Positions 34,711 through 35,507 of a stretch of 35,507 nt of DNA are shown one piece after another. The stretch spans positions 147,026-182,532 of the forward strand of contig NZ_HE978515.1 in NCBI RefSeq assembly GCF_000311725.1, given 5' to 3'. Made by a program: the position numbers and the translations under genes. The notes under the pieces were generated by a model, which made no database searches, had not been told where the DNA came from, and saw only the letters and a program-made list of their open reading frames with translations. The DNA is from Robertmurraya massiliosenegalensis JC6. Its GTDB lineage: Bacteria; Bacillota; Bacilli; Bacillales; Cytobacillaceae. Numbering within the stretch: position 1 is the stretch's first letter; every line of letters begins with the position of its first letter.

Positions 34711-34742
34711 TTTGCTCCTCCTTGTTCCAATAACTTAGCTTT

Positions 34743-34771
34743 ATTGTAAAATCAGTTCGCTTTTTCTCGTA
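34743..34771 (-). promoter_or_regulatory. Promoter candidate of the nitrate reductase operon
   Basis: On the minus strand TACAAT (34748-34743) is a fair -10. With a 17-base spacer, the -35 position is TACGAG (34771-34766), far from consensus. A poor -35 with a palindrome directly next to it is the pattern of an activator-dependent promoter. The start codon is about 33 bases downstream. Confidence 0.5.
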
Positions 34772-34773
34772 TC

Positions 34774-34806
34774 GGGAGATCTCCCTACTGAGGAGGGGAA
34801 ATTCCC
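34774..34806. promoter_or_regulatory. Two GC-rich palindromes, candidate NreC binding sites
   Basis: GGGAGATCTCCC (34774-34785) is a perfect 12-base palindrome. GGGAAATTCCC (34796-34806) is a perfect 11-base palindrome with its centre about 21.5 bases away, i.e. two helical turns, on the same DNA face. A partial third copy (GGAAATTC, about 34813-34820) follows. The first abuts the presumed -35. NreC in staphylococci is reported to bind GC-rich palindromes at nar and nir promoters. Confidence 0.55.
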
Positions 34807-34952
34807 TTAGTCGGAAATTCAGGGGTGTATTTTGGTGAAAATAGATTCTGAAAACGTTGATATAATAGGATTTACAAGAGGATGACGATATTGTGTCAAT
34901 TTTGTTAAGCATTGCACAAACTCTAGATTAGGAATGGAAGCACATAAGAAAA

Positions 34953-34978
34953 AAGCTCCTACAACATATAGGAAGCTT
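34953..34978 (-). terminator. Terminator-like hairpin, copy 1 in repeat array
   Basis: AAGCTCCTA (34953-34961) pairs with TAGGAAGCTT (34969-34978) with a single bulge. On the minus strand TTTTTTCTT follows, so it could stop leftward transcription arriving from the right edge. It protects the region before the nitrate reductase promoter. Confidence 0.55.
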
Positions 34979-35115
34979 CGGTTTGTCTCATTTGCTTCAT
35001 AGATCTCCCACCCTTAAGCGGAATTTTTCCTTTTTTTTCATGCCGATACGCCAACTGTTTATACGAACACGTTATCCACAAGTCGAGGGAAATTATAAAT
35101 TCCAAGACAAGAACA

Positions 35116-35141
35116 AAGCTCCTACAAAATGTAGGAAGCTT
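35116..35141 (-). terminator. Terminator-like hairpin, copy 2 in repeat array
   Basis: AAGCTCCTACA (35116-35126) pairs with TGTAGGAAGCTT (35130-35141) with one bulged base. The minus-strand tail is TTTGTTC, weaker than in copy 1. Confidence 0.45.
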
Positions 35142-35467
35142 CCGTTTTGTCTCATTCGATCCATCCAACCATCTCTCACCCTTAAGCGGAATTTTTCCTG
35201 TTATCTCCTCGATGGAGTCACTTTTAGGAGAAATAACGGAAGATTTTCCGCTTATGGAGAGCAAAATCGTTTATTTTGGCACTTTTTGAAGGAATAGCAG
35301 GAATTTCTCCTGTTATTTTGGCTCTTTTTCATGATGCTTGCTCATTAAGCGGAATTTTTCCTGTTATTTTTTCATGCCGATATTCCTACCGTTTATTCGA
35401 ACATGAAATCGAGGGAATTTATAATTTCCTGCTGACAAGAACAAAATCGCTAACGCGACTTAATTAC

Positions 35468-35496
35468 GACCCAGGTGTAGATTATTCACTTGGGTC
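35468..35496 (+). terminator. Hairpin at the right edge
   Basis: GACCCAGGTG (35468-35477) pairs with CACTTGGGTC (35487-35496) with one G-T pair, followed by TTTCC on the + strand. The stem is strong and the T-run short. No gene it could serve is visible inside the window. Confidence 0.45.
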
Positions 35497-35507
35497 TTTC
35501 CTCGCCT

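Larger units (their letters stand above)
34945..35461. repeat. Diverged composite direct repeats, no gene
   Basis: The core TTAAGCGGAATTTTTCC occurs at 35014-35030, 35182-35198 and 35345-35361, with an inverted relative (TTTTCCGCTTA) near 35243-35253. TCATGCCGATA occurs at 35038-35048 and 35372-35382, each followed by (T/C)GTTTAT and CGAACA. TCGAGGGAA plus a TATAA-type stretch occurs near 35083 and 35409, and GACAAGAACAAA after both. The hairpin module AAGCTCCTACA...TAGGAAGCTT occurs twice (34953-34978, 35116-35141). The copies are in the same order, so this is a degenerate composite repeat array of about 165 bases per full unit. Open frames inside it are by-products of the repeats. Confidence 0.75.

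Noticed and set aside
34409-34912. 167-codon minus-strand frame over the start of the membrane subunit gene
   Set aside because: It is a shadow of the membrane subunit gene extended into the promoter region. The composition is unlike a real protein and there is no ribosome site.
34880-34917. TTGTG...CACAA-like sequence upstream of the nitrate operon as a Rex or Fnr site
   Set aside because: The arms are too far apart and the spacing fits neither regulator.
34959-35297. Overlapping ~100-codon frames on both strands near the right end
   Set aside because: They run through the direct repeats and hairpins, lack ribosome sites, and encode repeat-derived low-quality protein sequence.
1-35507. CRISPR arrays, tRNA or rRNA genes, insertion sequences, prophage genes
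   Set aside because: No regular repeat-spacer pattern, transposase, integrase or structural RNA was seen by eye. The only repeats are the diverged units at 34945-35461.

Overview
The window looks like a chromosomal segment of a low-G+C, Gram-positive bacterium of the Bacillaceae. The evidence is AGGAGG-type ribosome binding sites, frequent TTG and GTG starts, lipoprotein signals on the solute-binding proteins, a DeoR regulator, NreABC-type nitrate regulation, and an RsbK/RsbM-like signalling pair of the kind known from the Bacillus cereus group. I cannot name the genus.

Left part (1-4760, + strand): methionine synthesis. The 3' part of a yitJ-type fusion (homocysteine methyltransferase plus methylenetetrahydrofolate reductase) overlaps a full-length cobalamin-dependent methionine synthase, metH, and a terminator follows. 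The first ~40 bases of the window look frameshifted relative to the yitJ family.

4857-12289: a six-gene leftward operon for an Ugp-like ABC importer (ATPase, two permeases, lipoprotein). It ends with a PHP/CehA-type metallohydrolase and a HAD phosphatase, and is read divergently from a DeoR/GlpR-type repressor. A perfect 6-2-6 palindrome lies between the divergent genes. I infer uptake and stepwise hydrolysis of a phosphorylated glycerol- or sugar-type ester.

12472-18134: a leftward three-gene signalling operon: a membrane hybrid kinase with HAMP and GAF domains (RsbK-like), a CheR-type methyltransferase (RsbM-like), and a receiver-PAS-PAS-kinase. A good SigmaB-type promoter match (GTTTAA-N13-GGGAAA) precedes it. 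The PP2C phosphatase RsbY and sigB itself are not in the window.

18238-23767: a YeiH-family transporter; a three-gene sulfonate/nitrate/taurine-type ABC importer behind a near-consensus SigmaA promoter; a 53-residue acidic protein; a HARE-HTH-like protein; and a coiled-coil protein. 24012-25290 (+) is an ECF sigma factor with its overlapping membrane anti-sigma gene.

25342-34806 (- strand): a nitrate respiration island. The promoter-distal block is regulatory: a sensor-less histidine kinase, NreC, NreA and a PAS histidine kinase. The promoter-proximal block is an eight-gene, nearly gapless operon: NarI/DsrM-like membrane subunit with a C-terminal CxxC...CxxC ribbon, molybdopterin catalytic subunit of the NasA/NarB/NapA type without a Tat signal, four-cluster ferredoxin subunit, Tat-exported Rieske protein, small two-helix membrane protein, two small unknown proteins, and NarK. 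This is neither a NarGHJI nor a NapABC arrangement and is the most interesting system here. Two GC-rich palindromes directly upstream of its weak promoter are candidate NreC sites.

34945-35507: no gene found. The region holds diverged direct repeats and hairpins.
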